Of a stretch of DNA of 10,984 nt, positions 1-6,399 are shown piece after piece (the first letter of the stretch is position 1; the number at the start of each line of letters is the position of its first letter). A program made the position numbers and the translations under genes. Below the pieces are notes generated by a model. The model had not been told where the DNA came from. It did not search any database and saw nothing but the letters and a program-made list of their open reading frames with translations. Origin of the DNA: DAOUMU01 sp034409055 (lineage in GTDB: Bacteria > Chloroflexota > Anaerolineae > 4572-78 > J111); NCBI GenBank assembly GCA_034409055.1, contig DAOUMU010000302.1, forward strand, positions 1 to 10,984, given 5' to 3'.

Positions 1-100
1 TGTTGCCCCGCCCCTACCCTACCCCAAATTATTGAGATGATACTCCTTATCCAGCTATCAACCCAAACGAGCTAAAAAGTTAACCAACCAGGAGTAATCC

Positions 101-583
101 ATGCCAACCCATCCTCTAACCAGCGCCGACCTGCAACAGTTCATCGACCAGCACCAGATCGAGGCCACCATTTTGCCGATGGACGAACATACCCCGACCG
201 TACCTGATGCGGCCCGCGCTTTGGGGGTTGAACCGGAGCAGATCATCAAATCGCTGGTGTTCCTGGTCAAAGGGGAACCGTTGTTGGTCATTAACAATGG
301 AGTGAACAAGGTGGACCGGCGCAAAGTGGCCGCTCGACTGGGTGTAGGTCGCAAGCAGATCAAACTGGCCAGGACCGAGCAGGCATTGGCAATCACCGGC
401 TACGTGGTCGGCAGCATGCCACCCTTTGGTCACCGGCAGAAACTACGCACTTTTGTCGACCCGGCCATCACCGACTTGGCGGTCATCTTTGGCGGTGGGG
501 GAGAGATCGACGCGATGCTGCGGCTTAGCCCGGCCGAGTTGTTGCGGGTGACAGGGGCGGAGGCACTGGTGGTTTCAGAGTAG
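101..583 (+). CDS. YbaK/ProX-type aminoacyl-tRNA deacylase
   Basis: A 160-residue protein covering the whole YbaK/aminoacyl-tRNA-synthetase-associated domain. Family members are cytoplasmic and hydrolyse mischarged aminoacyl-tRNA (for example Cys-tRNA-Pro or Ala-tRNA-Pro) in trans. Visible family features are the TVPDAARALGV helix (residues 33-43), the QIIKSLVF strand with the conserved lysine K50, the VNKVDRRKVAARLG segment (68-81), and the substrate-loop motif GYVVGSMPPFGH (100-111), followed by VDPAITDL. The length is normal for a free-standing member. The ATG at 101 is preceded by AGGAG at 90-94 with 6-nt spacing, a strong ribosome binding site. A weak promoter candidate, TTGAGA (32-37) with TATCAA (56-61), lies upstream. 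The next gene is on the opposite strand, so this looks monocistronic. The tRNA and amino-acid specificity cannot be read from the sequence. Confidence 0.93.
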   Translation: MPTHPLTSADLQQFIDQHQIEATILPMDEHTPTVPDAARALGVEPEQIIKSLVFLVKGEPLLVINNGVNKVDRRKVAARLGVGRKQIKLARTEQALAITGYVVGSMPPFGHRQKLRTFVDPAITDLAVIFGGGGEIDAMLRLSPAELLRVTGAEALVVSE

Positions 584-600
584 AGAGGGCTTGCTCTTTA

Positions 601-635
601 ATCGTAAATCCAAAATCGTACATCGTCAATCTAAA
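601..635. repeat. Heptamer array A (ATCGTAA-like, 5 units)
   Basis: Five consecutive 7-bp units (ATCGTAA, ATCCAAA, ATCGTAC, ATCGTCA, ATCTAAA) fill the gap between two convergent genes. The stop codon of the minus-strand gene (631-633) lies in the last unit, so the array sets the C-terminal end of that protein. No other terminator is obvious in this gap. Confidence 0.8.
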
Positions 636-1125
636 ATCCCAGCCGTTTTCGCCAGCCCGGTTTTTTAGCTTTGCCTGGCCTGCGCAACTGCCGCATGATC
701 TGGGGTGAATGTTTTATAGTAGGCTCGTGGTGAATCTCAAAACCCATCGTTAAAATCTCTTTCCATTCGCCGCGCAGCCACACCCGCACCGGCCCAGCCG
801 GCAACAAGCCACCCGCCTCTGAAACAATTTGCAGCGCCCGCTGGCGTGACTCATCCGGCCCGTGTTGACTCAAGGCGAAATTGCGCAGAACGGCCAACAG
901 TTCAGGGGTCTCGGCCAGTTTAGCCAGGTCAAGGGCAAACTTGCGTCCATCGGGATCACCCCGCTCAAGCAGGCATGGGATCAGGAACTCCACTTCTGGA
1001 TGCTGCTTCAGGTAATGTCGAGCCGCCCGGGTCATCGCCTCCTCGCTGTTTCGTCGAATGGCCGGCTGCCAATACTTGACCATACTCATATAAATCTGTT
1101 CCGAAACCCCCATCCGATTGGTCAA
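631..1125 (-). CDS. Hypothetical helical (HEAT-like) protein
   Basis: A 164-residue protein that I do not recognise. Residues 15-105 look like successive amphipathic helices (AARHYLKQHPEVEFLIPCLL, DLAKLAETPELLAVLRNFAL, SRQRALQIVSEAG), compatible with HEAT- or ARM-like repeats. They are followed by GPVRVWLRGEWKEILTMGFE (111-130) and a basic tail from 139 (RRPGKAKKPGWRKRLGF). There is no signal peptide or membrane segment. The first codon is TTG at 1125, with GAGG 9 nt upstream. An in-frame ATG at 1113 is the alternative, but it has a weaker ribosome binding site. The stop lies inside a heptamer repeat, so the C-terminus may have been altered by that array. The gene is divergent from the larA-like gene, with 96 bp between them. 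It could be a fragment of a longer repeat protein. Confidence 0.7.
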   Translation of the reverse strand: MTNRMGVSEQIYMSMVKYWQPAIRRNSEEAMTRAARHYLKQHPEVEFLIPCLLERGDPDGRKFALDLAKLAETPELLAVLRNFALSQHGPDESRQRALQIVSEAGGLLPAGPVRVWLRGEWKEILTMGFEIHHEPTIKHSPQIMRQLRRPGKAKKPGWRKRLGF

Positions 1126-1152
1126 TTGGTCTTGCCTCGAAATCTATTTTTA

Positions 1153-1182
1153 TTGGCGTTATCATCTTCCCTGATATACAAT
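1153..1182 (+). promoter_or_regulatory. Candidate sigma-70 promoter of the larA-like gene
   Basis: TTGGCG (1153-1158) and TACAAT (1177-1182) are separated by 18 bp in the AT-rich divergent intergenic region. The start codon is 39 bp downstream of the -10 box. TATACA at 1175-1180 (16-bp spacing) is an alternative -10. Predicted from sequence only. Confidence 0.4.
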
Positions 1183-1187
1183 AATAT

Positions 1188-1204
1188 TATCCCATTTTGG
1201 GATA
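1188..1204. promoter_or_regulatory. Perfect 7-bp dyad, candidate operator
   Basis: TATCCCA and TGGGATA form a perfect inverted repeat around a TTT spacer. It lies just downstream of the proposed -10 box and 17 bp before the larA-like start codon. That position suits a repressor operator or a short 5'-UTR hairpin. No regulator gene is adjacent. Confidence 0.4.
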
Positions 1205-1221
1205 CGGGGGTTTTTGTTTAT

Positions 1222-2502
1222 ATGATCGAATTTCCCATTTCCAATCAACTACGTGTTCACATCGCCGCAAGTAAACCACCGCAAGAAGGCCAGGCGGACC
1301 CTTTCTCGTTGGCAAACGATCTGACCTACGTCGGGCAGCAACGTTTATCAACCCTGGTCAAGCCCGGCATGCGGGTGACCATTGCCTTTACCGATGCCAC
1401 CCGGGCCTGTCCCGATGAGCTGTTGGTGGGCTGGTTATTGGCAGAACTTATTGTCCTGGGGGTGGCCCCATCCGATATCACCTTGCTCTGTGCCACAGGG
1501 CTGCACCGGCCGATGACCGAAGCTGAGTGCCTGGCCAAGCTGGGGGAGGAAATTGCCGGACGAATTCAGGTCGTCAATCACAACGCTTTGGATGCAGCCG
1601 AGTTGGTTGATCTGGGTAAGATCGACGGTTTGCCGGTGGTGGTTAACCGGCGTTGCCTGGAAACGGATTTGTTGTTGGCGACCGGGGTGGTGGAGCCTCA
1701 CCAATACGCGGGCTACTCCGGGGGGGCCAAGACGGTGGTCATCGGCTGTGGGGGCGAGGCGACCGTCCAGGCCAGCCATAGCGCGCTGATGCTAGACCAG
1801 CCGGGGACCCGGCTCGGGGCGATTGACGGTAACCCCTTTCAAGCGTTTGTGCGCCGGGCCGGGGTGCGTATTGGCCTGGCCTACGTGGTCAACGTGATGT
1901 TAAGTGAGGCGGGGCAAATTCTGGCTGCGGCAGCCGGTGAACCAACCGCCGTACACGACTTCGTGGTGAACCAGGCCCGGCAGGTCTACGAAGTGCCGGT
2001 GGAACGTCCGGCTCATCTGGCTATAGCCGGAGTCAGCGCGGCCAAGGCGGTTAACCTCTACCAGGCCAGCCGGGCGGCCACTTACCTGGCCCTGGCCGAT
2101 CACACCCCGTTGTTACCCGGCGCGCCTATTCTGCTGCCTGTCGCCATCCCGGAAGGGGCCGGCCAGGGCACGGGCGAGCAACGTTTCTACGACATCCTCT
2201 CCCAGGCGGAGTCACCGGCCCAACTCATGACCACCCTGCGCCGAACCGGCTTCCCGGCCGGCGCTCAGCGAGCCTACATTTTGGCCCAGGTCTTGGCCCA
2301 ACATCCGGTGATTGTCGTCGGGGCCCAGCATCCCGACGTGGTCCGTGCCTGCCATATGCATACGTCTCCGGATATGGAAAGTGGCCTGGCCCTGGCCGAA
2401 AGCCTGGCTCGCCAGCAGTTCGACCGGCCTGGTACACAACCCCTCGACCTGCTGGTTGTCCCTCATGCGCTCCTCACTTTGCCCCGACTTAGTAAACAAT
2501 GA
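1222..2502 (+). CDS. LarA-family nickel-pincer-dependent racemase/epimerase
   Basis: A 426-residue protein, the usual size of lactate racemase LarA (about 424). LarA interconverts 2-hydroxyacid enantiomers with a covalently bound nickel-pincer nucleotide. The active site appears intact: H95 in TGLHRP, H160 in VEPHQYAGYSGG, K170 in GGAKTV (the cofactor-tethering lysine) and H186 in ASH. The spacings H160-K170 (10) and K170-H186 (16) equal those of His174, Lys184 and His200 in the Lactobacillus plantarum enzyme. D58 and R61 in DATRACP fit the conserved N-terminal pair. The reading frame is open back to 862, but that stretch overlaps the opposite gene and lacks family similarity. The ATG at 1222 follows GGGGG (1206-1210) and gives the family length. 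The stop falls inside a heptamer repeat, so the last few residues may be repeat-derived. Cofactor genes (larB, larC, larE) are not in the window. LarA homologues act on various 2-hydroxyacids, so the substrate is open. Confidence 0.88.
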   Translation: MIEFPISNQLRVHIAASKPPQEGQADPFSLANDLTYVGQQRLSTLVKPGMRVTIAFTDATRACPDELLVGWLLAELIVLGVAPSDITLLCATGLHRPMTEAECLAKLGEEIAGRIQVVNHNALDAAELVDLGKIDGLPVVVNRRCLETDLLLATGVVEPHQYAGYSGGAKTVVIGCGGEATVQASHSALMLDQPGTRLGAIDGNPFQAFVRRAGVRIGLAYVVNVMLSEAGQILAAAAGEPTAVHDFVVNQARQVYEVPVERPAHLAIAGVSAAKAVNLYQASRAATYLALADHTPLLPGAPILLPVAIPEGAGQGTGEQRFYDILSQAESPAQLMTTLRRTGFPAGAQRAYILAQVLAQHPVIVVGAQHPDVVRACHMHTSPDMESGLALAESLARQQFDRPGTQPLDLLVVPHALLTLPRLSKQ

Positions 2503-2518
2503 ATAATGAATAATGAGG
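2498..2518. repeat. Heptamer array B (AATGAAT, 3 units)
   Basis: AATGAAT, AATGAAT, AATGAGG in tandem. The TGA stop of the larA-like gene (2500-2502) lies inside the first unit. With the rest of the 47-bp gap to the convergent DUF2079 gene, it is the only visible structure there; no hairpin terminator is seen. Confidence 0.75.
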
Positions 2519-2549
2519 GCATAATTCATAACCACATATGTCATAACAA

Positions 2550-5180
2550 TCATCTTACCTCAACCTGTCCCAAGCGAAATGAGTCACTGCCGTCGGGCAA
2601 GGTGAGACGGGCCAGGGTTTGGGCATTATAGAGGCCAAGTTGTAAGGTGTAAGTGGCCGGAGGTAAATGGTCGGGGAGGCTCAGGAAGTGGCTGTCGAGC
2701 ATAGGTCGGTGGAGCGGCCATTGCGAGGTGGGCGCAGGCGTGAGCCAGGTAGGATAGGCATCGCTTTGAGCCACTAACCTGCCGTCTGGAGCCAGCAGGT
2801 GGATAAAAACAGTGAAATCGGTCCGGGGTGGTTGGGTGGCGGTCCATTGCAACAGAACCGGTAGGGTGTCACCGGCCCGGATGAGACGGTCATCAAACCA
2901 AAAGCCGGTCAAATGGATCGCCGGGCCGAACCGGGTATCTGTGGCCGACAATGGATGCAAGCTGGGAGTGGCCGCCTGGTGGATTAAATAGGGACCCTGC
3001 CGCCGGAAGGTAGCCAGTTGGGTCCAATAACCCGGATACAGGCTGACCTGATCGGGATGGCTGCTAATGGGAAAACGCCGGGCTGGATCGGCAAAACTGT
3101 TGTCTGGCCCCACGGCCAGGCCCAGGTGAAACGTATCGGGTAAAAGCTGGGGCAGCGTTTCGGTAACGACGGTTTCGCCGGGGCGCCAGGCTGCCGGAGG
3201 ATACCAGACCGTAGCAATCATGGGCACCTGGGTGGGATCACTCAACAGCCGGCCCAGGTCATCGTAAACCAGCGGCCACAAATGGAGATTTTCGGGCAGC
3301 GCCCCGGTGGTTTGCCAGTAGAAGCGGAAAACGACGCCATCATCCGGGTCGTCGTGAACGTCATAACCCAATAGGCGCAGGTGCCCCTCTCTGAAGATCA
3401 GGGGAGTAGGGTAGGTTGGTGAGGTCGTCGTGCGAGTGAAATCGAAAAAGGCACAAGGCAGGGGGAGCGTAGAAGAACAGGCAGGCATGGAGAATGGGGC
3501 GGTCTCAGGAGATTTCTGGGCCAGAATGAGCCCCTGGTTGGCCTGGAGGAGATGCCAATCGGCGCTGAGCATACTCAGGATTTTGGCCTGGGCATCGTTG
3601 GGATGCACACCCGGGATATCGGTTACATCGACCAGTATGTAGTCGGCGTCCTCTACGGTGGGAAAGCTATAGATGACCCGGCGATGGGCCAGGTGGGGGT
3701 GAATAGCCGCACTGGCAGAAACAGTCGCCTCAGGCGGGATTTGGGCCATAAGATCGGGCAAGCGGATTGTGGCCGGACCGGGCCGGTAGGTTTCCAGCCG
3801 GGTCGATAAAGGGGTCCAGCCCCGAAGCGCATGGTAGCTTAGGGACCAGGTCAGCAACCACAGCACCGTGGTAATGAGGGCTATCATTCTGAACGATTGT
3901 CCATCCCTTTCGCCTGGAGGGATGTTGTCGAGCAAACGACGGCTGCCATAAATCGCGGCAATGATCAGGGCCACGACGATTGGCGCCGAGTAATGTTGCT
4001 CACCCGAGTATTGGCCGGGAAAGTTACTGAGCAGGTTAGCCACCAGGACAGGCAAGCCCAGGATGAGTAGTTCCGGGGCCAGTAAAGGTAAGAAGCCAAC
4101 TGCCGCCAGCAGGCCGAACAGGTATTGCCAGCGGGCCGGATCTACCAGCAATTGGGGCAAACCGGCCAGCCCCCCGCTGTAACGATTGGCGAAGTAAATC
4201 GGTCCATCTGTGCCAAAATATTGCCGGGCCAGTGGGGCCACGATGAGAAAGGTGGCGATCAGAAACCAACCGGTACTGATGAGTATAAGACCCAGGCCAT
4301 GCAGAAGTTCTGGACTAAGGCTGACCGTTGACCCATTCGACAGGCTCAGGGCAGGCCGTTGACCGTTGACCGTTGTCTCCGTTGTTTTTCCGGCTGAAGC
4401 CTCGACCCCATTTCTGTGTTTGGTCGGAGTCGAGGCTTTAGCCGGTGGGGTCCGGGTTATTTTGGAGAAATTTCGAAGATAGGCCCGTCCCAGTAGCCAC
4501 AGGCCCAACATCGCGGTCAAGGTGGGCAGGGTTTCTTTGGTCAGCATGGCCACAATGGCCCAAACCCACATCCAGGACCACCGCTTTTGGGTCGCGTACC
4601 AGAAGGCAAACAGGAGCGGGGTGACGACAAAGGAATCGGCGTGAAAATCGGCGATGTTAGCCGCTTGCAGATGCGGGGAGAGGAGGTAGACGCCCGCAAA
4701 AGCCAAAGCAGCCCAGGAGGGGAGGTGGGGTTGGGGGCTGGGGATTGGGGATTGGGGAGGTGGGATTGGGGAGGTGGGATTGGAGATTGTTAATTGATAT
4801 CGAGCGATCCAGTACACGGGTAATGCACCCAAGGCCAGGGCCAGGGATTGGGCGATCAAGAGGATACGGACTTCGTCCCACAGCAAAAAGAGCAGGGCCA
4901 GGGGAATCAGGATCGGCTCGAAATGCTCGGCCAGGCGCGGTTGCTGTTGCCCGTCCCAGGTCAGCTCCATAAAGCCGCCGGGACCACGCACCGTGTTCCA
5001 CATAGGTTGGTCGATCAGGGAGAGGTCGGCCGCGTAGGAGTTGAGGGTGTTGTGGCGGTTGATGGTGTACCAGGAGAAGTAGGCGGCGTAGGTGGTGATG
5101 AGGAGGGCGAGGAGGAGGGAGGGAATACTGAGTTTTAAGTTTTGAATTTTGAATTGGGACAGAGCAAGTAAAGTGGGCAT
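2550..5180 (-). CDS. DUF2079 family polytopic membrane protein with two C-terminal beta-sandwich modules
   Basis: An 876-residue integral membrane protein. Residues 1-450 carry roughly ten hydrophobic segments (about 18-38, 88-127, 155-228, 292-318, 350-413, 430-448). The first external loop has the DUF2079 signature: SYAADLSLIDQPMWNTVRG (48-66, acidic D52 and D57), then AEHFEPILIPLALL (84-97) and the SPHLQAANIADFHADSF loop (168-184). DUF2079 proteins resemble GT-C glycosyltransferases, so a lipid-linked sugar transfer role is plausible but inferred. The tail holds two similar modules, about 598-700 and 752-876, each with a pattern like LxGY/F...G...F.W followed by a long-strand region. Three non-membrane stretches are repeat-derived: 9-17, 128-154 and 240-290. 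The ATG at 5180 lies 6 bp after the upstream stop without a clear Shine-Dalgarno, suggesting translational coupling in an operon with the cyclic-nucleotide-binding gene. Confidence 0.85.
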   Translation of the reverse strand: MPTLLALSQFKIQNLKLSIPSLLLALLITTYAAYFSWYTINRHNTLNSYAADLSLIDQPMWNTVRGPGGFMELTWDGQQQPRLAEHFEPILIPLALLFLLWDEVRILLIAQSLALALGALPVYWIARYQLTISNPTSPIPPPQSPIPSPQPHLPSWAALAFAGVYLLSPHLQAANIADFHADSFVVTPLLFAFWYATQKRWSWMWVWAIVAMLTKETLPTLTAMLGLWLLGRAYLRNFSKITRTPPAKASTPTKHRNGVEASAGKTTETTVNGQRPALSLSNGSTVSLSPELLHGLGLILISTGWFLIATFLIVAPLARQYFGTDGPIYFANRYSGGLAGLPQLLVDPARWQYLFGLLAAVGFLPLLAPELLILGLPVLVANLLSNFPGQYSGEQHYSAPIVVALIIAAIYGSRRLLDNIPPGERDGQSFRMIALITTVLWLLTWSLSYHALRGWTPLSTRLETYRPGPATIRLPDLMAQIPPEATVSASAAIHPHLAHRRVIYSFPTVEDADYILVDVTDIPGVHPNDAQAKILSMLSADWHLLQANQGLILAQKSPETAPFSMPACSSTLPLPCAFFDFTRTTTSPTYPTPLIFREGHLRLLGYDVHDDPDDGVVFRFYWQTTGALPENLHLWPLVYDDLGRLLSDPTQVPMIATVWYPPAAWRPGETVVTETLPQLLPDTFHLGLAVGPDNSFADPARRFPISSHPDQVSLYPGYWTQLATFRRQGPYLIHQAATPSLHPLSATDTRFGPAIHLTGFWFDDRLIRAGDTLPVLLQWTATQPPRTDFTVFIHLLAPDGRLVAQSDAYPTWLTPAPTSQWPLHRPMLDSHFLSLPDHLPPATYTLQLGLYNAQTLARLTLPDGSDSFRLGQVEVR
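4327..4378. repeat. Heptamer array C (GTTGACC) interrupted by a TCGACAGGCTCAGG-type repeat
   Basis: Units GTTGACC (4327-4333), GTTGACC (4358-4364), GTTGACC (4365-4371) and GTTGTCT (4372-4378). A 24-bp segment at 4334-4357 containing TTCGACAGGCTCAGGGC splits the first unit from the rest. That segment resembles a short repeat scattered through many bacterial genomes (recalled, not searched). All of it is read in frame in the DUF2079 gene, giving a loop with RPALSLSNG. Confidence 0.7.
4390..4445. repeat. Imperfect 17-bp inverted repeat inside the DUF2079 gene
   Basis: The left arm at 4390-4406 (CCGGCTGAAGCCTCGAC) pairs with the right arm at 4429-4445 (GTCGAGGCTTTAGCCGG), 16 of 17 positions, around a 22-nt loop. 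It encodes residues 245-264 of the protein, in a hydrophilic loop between membrane segments. The GGCTGAAGCC/GGCTTTAGCC core resembles the hairpins at 10832-10969, suggesting one repeat family. Confidence 0.75.
4719..4795. repeat. Heptamer array D (GGGGATT, 11 units)
   Basis: Eleven uninterrupted 7-bp units (consensus GGGGATT, variants GGGGAGG, TGGGATT, GGGGGCT, GTTAATT) total 77 bp. They are read in frame in the DUF2079 gene as a Pro/Ser-rich loop (SPIPPPQSPIPSPQP, about residues 137-151) between hydrophobic segments. The consensus matches the CCCCAAT-type short tandemly repeated repetitive (STRR) sequences described in filamentous cyanobacteria. Many G-runs on the plus strand make a G-quadruplex possible. 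Confidence 0.85.
5130..5157. repeat. Heptamer array E (GAATTTT-like, 4 units)
   Basis: Units GAGTTTT, AAGTTTT, GAATTTT, GAATTGG. The array lies in the first codons of the DUF2079 gene and encodes residues 9-17 (QFKIQNLKL) just before the first membrane helix. Confidence 0.7.
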
Positions 5181-5186
5181 GAGAGG

Positions 5187-6053
5187 TTATTCAGTTTTGG
5201 CCTGTCCCCCCTCATCCTGCTTTTTCACTTTCGTGTCCCGCTCCTCACGCATTTTTTGGGCGGTGGCTTGCAGGTTTTCAAAGAACTCGGTTTCGGTCAG
5301 TTCTTTGACGGCCTTTTGGCGTTTCACTTCGTCGATTTGAATGGTCAGTTCTTGGACTTGCTGCTTCAAGCTCTCTTCTCGCTTTTTCACCCCTTCGATC
5401 ATTTTAAAGAAGGCCGACAGGAAGGCACTGGCCCGGGCCTGGTAAGATAGGCTGACATCGACAATGGTGGATTGGGTTTCTTCCACCTGTTTCTGAACAA
5501 AGTCGTAGTCACCGGTAGCGATATGCTGGGACCAGACGATGGTCTCTTCGATGTAGGTATTGGCGAAGCGCAGCCGGTCGGACATGTTGCGTAGAAAAGA
5601 CAAGGCCAGTTTGGGATATACATGCAGCGTTTCCATTACGGTCTCGTATTTAATCTCGAGCACATTGGCCGGGCTAATAGCCACTATCGTGTTTGAGCGG
5701 GGTTTTTGATCCAGGAGGGACATTTCGCCAATAACCTGACCGGGCCCGCATTGATTGAGTACGACTTCTTCATCGCCGGTACCTTCGGCCACAATCTTGA
5801 CCCACCCCTTGCGAATAATAAAGAGCGATTCGCTGGGTTCACCCTGGCGTACCAGAATGTCTCCTTTGGCCAGGTCACGGGCAGTGATCTGGCCGGCTAC
5901 GTTGATTAACACATCTTCCGGGGTGCCCTTAAGCAAGGACAACTTTTGCAGATATTTGATCAGTTCAGTCTCTCTCCTTGATAGCTGAGACGGGGCCTTT
6001 TTTGTTTTGAACAGGGGTAATTTTTGGAGATATTTGATCAGTTTTGTATCCAT
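5187..6053 (-). CDS. Cyclic-nucleotide-binding domain protein with C-terminal coiled coil
   Basis: A 288-residue protein with a cNMP-binding (CRP-type) beta-barrel at about residues 37-155. GDILVRQGEPSESLFIIRKG (64-83) is the typical barrel core, and IGEMSLLDQKPRSNTIVA (108-125) is the phosphate-binding cassette, with E110 and R119 in the places that bind ribose and phosphate. Residues 218-288 are strongly charged and heptad-like (KKREESLKQQVQELTIQIDE), probably a coiled coil. There is no helix-turn-helix, so it is not a DNA-binding CRP/FNR factor. The N-terminus carries an imperfect internal duplication: TKLIKYLQKLPLFK (3-16) and TELIKYLQKLSLLK (29-42), with 16 identical bases 78 bp apart. 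The ATG at 6053 follows GGAG with 9-nt spacing. The gene ends 6 bp before the DUF2079 gene on the same strand. It is probably a cytoplasmic second-messenger sensor or scaffold; its partner and ligand are unknown. Confidence 0.88.
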   Translation of the reverse strand: MDTKLIKYLQKLPLFKTKKAPSQLSRRETELIKYLQKLSLLKGTPEDVLINVAGQITARDLAKGDILVRQGEPSESLFIIRKGWVKIVAEGTGDEEVVLNQCGPGQVIGEMSLLDQKPRSNTIVAISPANVLEIKYETVMETLHVYPKLALSFLRNMSDRLRFANTYIEETIVWSQHIATGDYDFVQKQVEETQSTIVDVSLSYQARASAFLSAFFKMIEGVKKREESLKQQVQELTIQIDEVKRQKAVKELTETEFFENLQATAQKMREERDTKVKKQDEGGQAKTE

Positions 6054-6093
6054 TTGACAATGCTCCAGTCTGGTAGGGGCCAGTTATTTATAT

Positions 6094-6160
6094 GATTGTC
6101 TGTTGTCAGTAGTCCGTTGTCAGGGGATTGATAAGGAGCAACCGACGATGGACTATTGAC
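6094..6160. repeat. Heptamer array F with opposing copy, forming a hairpin
   Basis: Four 7-bp units (GATTGTC, TGTTGTC, AGTAGTC, CGTTGTC) occupy 6094-6121. The segment at 6142-6160 is a related copy in the opposite orientation. Arms 6105-6124 and 6142-6160 are complementary with about three mismatches and one bulge around a 17-nt loop. The hairpin lies in the upstream region of the cyclic-nucleotide/DUF2079 operon. Confidence 0.65.
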
Positions 6161-6185
6161 GGGAGAAGCTAAAAGTTAACTGTTG

Positions 6186-6340
6186 CTAGGTTCTGTTGAC
6201 ATTTGTCCAAAAATGTCATTCCGAGGAGCGCAGCGACGAGGAATCTCCGGCAACGAGGACAAATTCAAGGCGATATAGGAGATTCTTCGCTCCCTTTGGT
6301 TGCTCAGAATGACATAATCCGAAATGTCAACACACCCTAG
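6186..6340. mobile_element. 155-bp inverted-repeat (MITE-like) element
   Basis: The ends form a 19-bp inverted repeat with two mismatches (6186-6204 and 6322-6340), including a perfect 11-bp core TGTTGACATTT/AAATGTCAACA. Inside is a second, looser inverted pair: 6213-6247 starts ATGTCATTCCGAGGAGCGCA, and 6278-6314 ends GCTCAGAATGACAT. There is no ORF. The ATTCCGAGGAGCGCAG...CTCAGAATGACAT pattern resembles a repeat I recall in many environmental bacterial genomes. No clear target duplication is seen. Confidence 0.65.
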
Positions 6341-6399
6341 TCTGTGGCTGAACGTTTGCCTTAGGCAGTTCCAGAAAAATACCTGTGTCCGGTACGGGT

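Noticed and set aside
601..640. CRISPR array, considered because of the short repeats.
   Set aside because: Units are 7 bp without spacers and no cas genes are present.
862..1221. In-frame upstream extension of the larA-like gene (start at 862).
   Set aside because: It overlaps the opposite-strand gene, shows no LarA similarity, and the ATG at 1222 gives the family length and a usable ribosome binding site.
101..2502. Operon joining the YbaK-like and larA-like genes.
   Set aside because: An opposite-strand gene lies between them and the larA-like gene has its own promoter candidate.
4657..5001. Minus-strand ORF of 114 residues inside the DUF2079 gene.
   Set aside because: Alternate frame, with composition driven by the GGGGATT array; no recognisable domain.
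5187..6053. CRP/FNR-type transcription factor.
   Set aside because: The cNMP-binding barrel is followed by a coiled coil with no helix-turn-helix.
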